Of a stretch of 24,841 nucleotides of DNA, positions 24,489 through 24,841 are shown piece by piece. This stretch comes from JABWBR01 sp036741235 (GTDB lineage Bacteria; Bacteroidota; Bacteroidia; Chitinophagales; Saprospiraceae): contig DAINSQ010000066.1 of the NCBI GenBank assembly GCA_036741235.1, positions 1 through 24,841 on the forward strand. Direction: 5' to 3'. A program made the translations under genes and the position numbers. The notes below the pieces were generated by a model. That model ran no database searches. It was not told the origin of the DNA and was given only the letters and a program-made list of their open reading frames with translations. Numbering within the stretch: position 1 is the first letter of the stretch; each line of letters starts with the position of its first letter.

Positions 24489-24537
24489 AAAAAAGGCGTC
24501 TTCCCAAGGGGCCAAGCCCGTTGAAAAGACGCCTTTT
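24489..24537 (-). terminator. Intrinsic terminator of tRNA-Leu
   Basis: On the minus strand AAAAGGCGTCTT (from 24537 down) pairs with AAGACGCCTTTT, ending in a T-run near 24489. The stem is 12 bp with a loop that may contain an inner GGGC/GCCC pairing. The first base of the stem coincides with the last base of the encoded CCA end. Confidence 0.85.
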
Positions 24538-24623
24538 GGTGCCCGGAGCGGGACTTGAACCCGCACGACCGCGATGGTCACAGGATTTTAAGTCCTGCGT
24601 GTCTACCTTTCCACCACCCGGGC
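24537..24623 (-). tRNA. tRNA-Leu (anticodon UAA)
   Basis: On the minus strand the gene runs from GCCCGGG (acceptor, 24623) to CCGGGC-A-CCA (24537), so the CCA is encoded. The anticodon arm is CAGGA / CTTAAAA / TCCTG, giving anticodon UAA. A variable arm with a 4-bp stem (GACC-ATCGC-GGTC) and a T arm GCGGG-TTCAAGT-CCCGC are as expected for class II tRNA-Leu. Total length is 87 nt including CCA. Confidence 0.97.
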
Positions 24624-24661
24624 TTGTAGACATGAATGGTAAGCCCTTTGGCAAACCCGAA

Positions 24662-24669
24662 CAAATATA
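24662..24669 (-). promoter_or_regulatory. Putative -7 promoter box for tRNA-Leu
   Basis: On the minus strand TATATTTG matches TAnnTTTG exactly. It lies 38 bases upstream of the tRNA 5' end and just downstream of the hairpin at 24674-24699, so the tRNA can be transcribed independently of what lies to its right. Confidence 0.5.
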
Positions 24670-24673
24670 AACA

Positions 24674-24699
24674 AAAAAAGCGCCTTTCGGCGCTTTTTT
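24674..24699. terminator. Bidirectional intrinsic terminator hairpin
   Basis: AAAAAAGCGCC (24674-24684) pairs perfectly with GGCGCTTTTTT (24689-24699) around the loop TTTC. The A-run and T-run make it usable in both directions. On the minus strand it lies just after the tRNA-Gly-like sequence. Confidence 0.85.
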
Positions 24700-24703
24700 C
24701 TTG

Positions 24704-24776
24704 AGCGGATGACGAGATTCGAACCCGCGACCTCAACCTTGGTCCCGGCACTATATACCAGCAGCTCTACATCCTC
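24704..24776 (-). pseudogene. Degenerate tRNA-Gly-like sequence
   Basis: On the minus strand the 3' half looks like an intact tRNA-Gly: AAGGTTGAGGTC, T-arm GCGGGTTCGAATCTCGT, and acceptor CATCCGC-T. The 5' half is damaged: the acceptor GAGGATG has one mismatch to CATCCGC, and the D arm no longer pairs (GAGC against TATA). Where tRNA-Gly would have a GACCTTGCCAAGG-type arm there is only GACCAAGG, so about five bases including the anticodon are missing. CCA is not encoded (CAA follows). The 3' terminator is still present at 24674-24699. It could be a pseudo-tRNA, a recombination scar, or sequence error near the window edge. The last 65 bases (24777-24841) are A/T-rich and hold nothing I can name. 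Confidence 0.6.
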
Positions 24777-24841
24777 ATATAATTAATCATTAATATTTTA
24801 AGAAAAAGATAAAAAAAAATAAAACCAAACATAAACAAAAT

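Overview
The window looks like chromosomal DNA of a member of Bacteroidota, most likely a Saprospirales/Lewinella-type marine or activated-sludge bacterium. This is inferred from a C-terminal type IX secretion (T9SS) sorting domain, TAnnTTTG-type promoter boxes, a TlpA-type N-terminal domain typical of the phylum, an LETM1-like small membrane protein, A/T-rich leaders with few Shine-Dalgarno sequences, and moderate GC in the genes. No 16S gene is present, so the placement is from gene content only.

Layout. Bases 1-297 hold no gene but carry a cluster of CATAAAC/GTTTATG repeats. Bases 298-1704 encode a small protein with a UvrD-tail-like N-terminus and a lipoprotein resembling the N-terminal half of TlpA-type proteins. 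Bases 1799-4381 encode an 860-residue three-module protein: a TIR-like domain, about six TPR repeats and a complete YdfG-type short-chain dehydrogenase. A TSUP permease (4469-5242) converges on a five-gene minus-strand block (12026 down to 5294): an SDR, two related membrane-anchored alpha/beta hydrolases, a long-chain acyl-CoA synthetase, and a periplasmic GH3 beta-glucosidase. The first four overlap or sit close together and suggest lipid or fatty-acid metabolism.

Divergent from this block is a T9SS-secreted Asp-box (sialidase-like) protein (12156-14069), closed by a strong intrinsic terminator. Next comes an 1127-residue fusion of a caspase/metacaspase protease with a C-terminal alpha/beta hydrolase (14218-17601). 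It is followed closely by a fucose-permease-type sugar transporter overlapping by 4 bp a CE2-like acetyl-esterase lipoprotein. A Tat-exported sugar isomerase/epimerase-like protein converges on that pair. An aldo/keto reductase and a beta-lactamase-fold serine hydrolase follow. Together the sugar genes (18-22 kb, plus the GH3 enzyme) point to polysaccharide scavenging: deacetylation, uptake and reductive or isomerising processing.

The right end holds an LETM1-like membrane protein whose tail lies in a CT-repeat, an intact tRNA-Leu(UAA) with its own promoter box and terminator, and a degenerate tRNA-Gly-like sequence that has lost its anticodon. The two most unusual genes are the TIR-TPR-SDR fusion and the caspase-hydrolase fusion. 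They lie about 10 kb apart, and nothing in the window shows that they act together.
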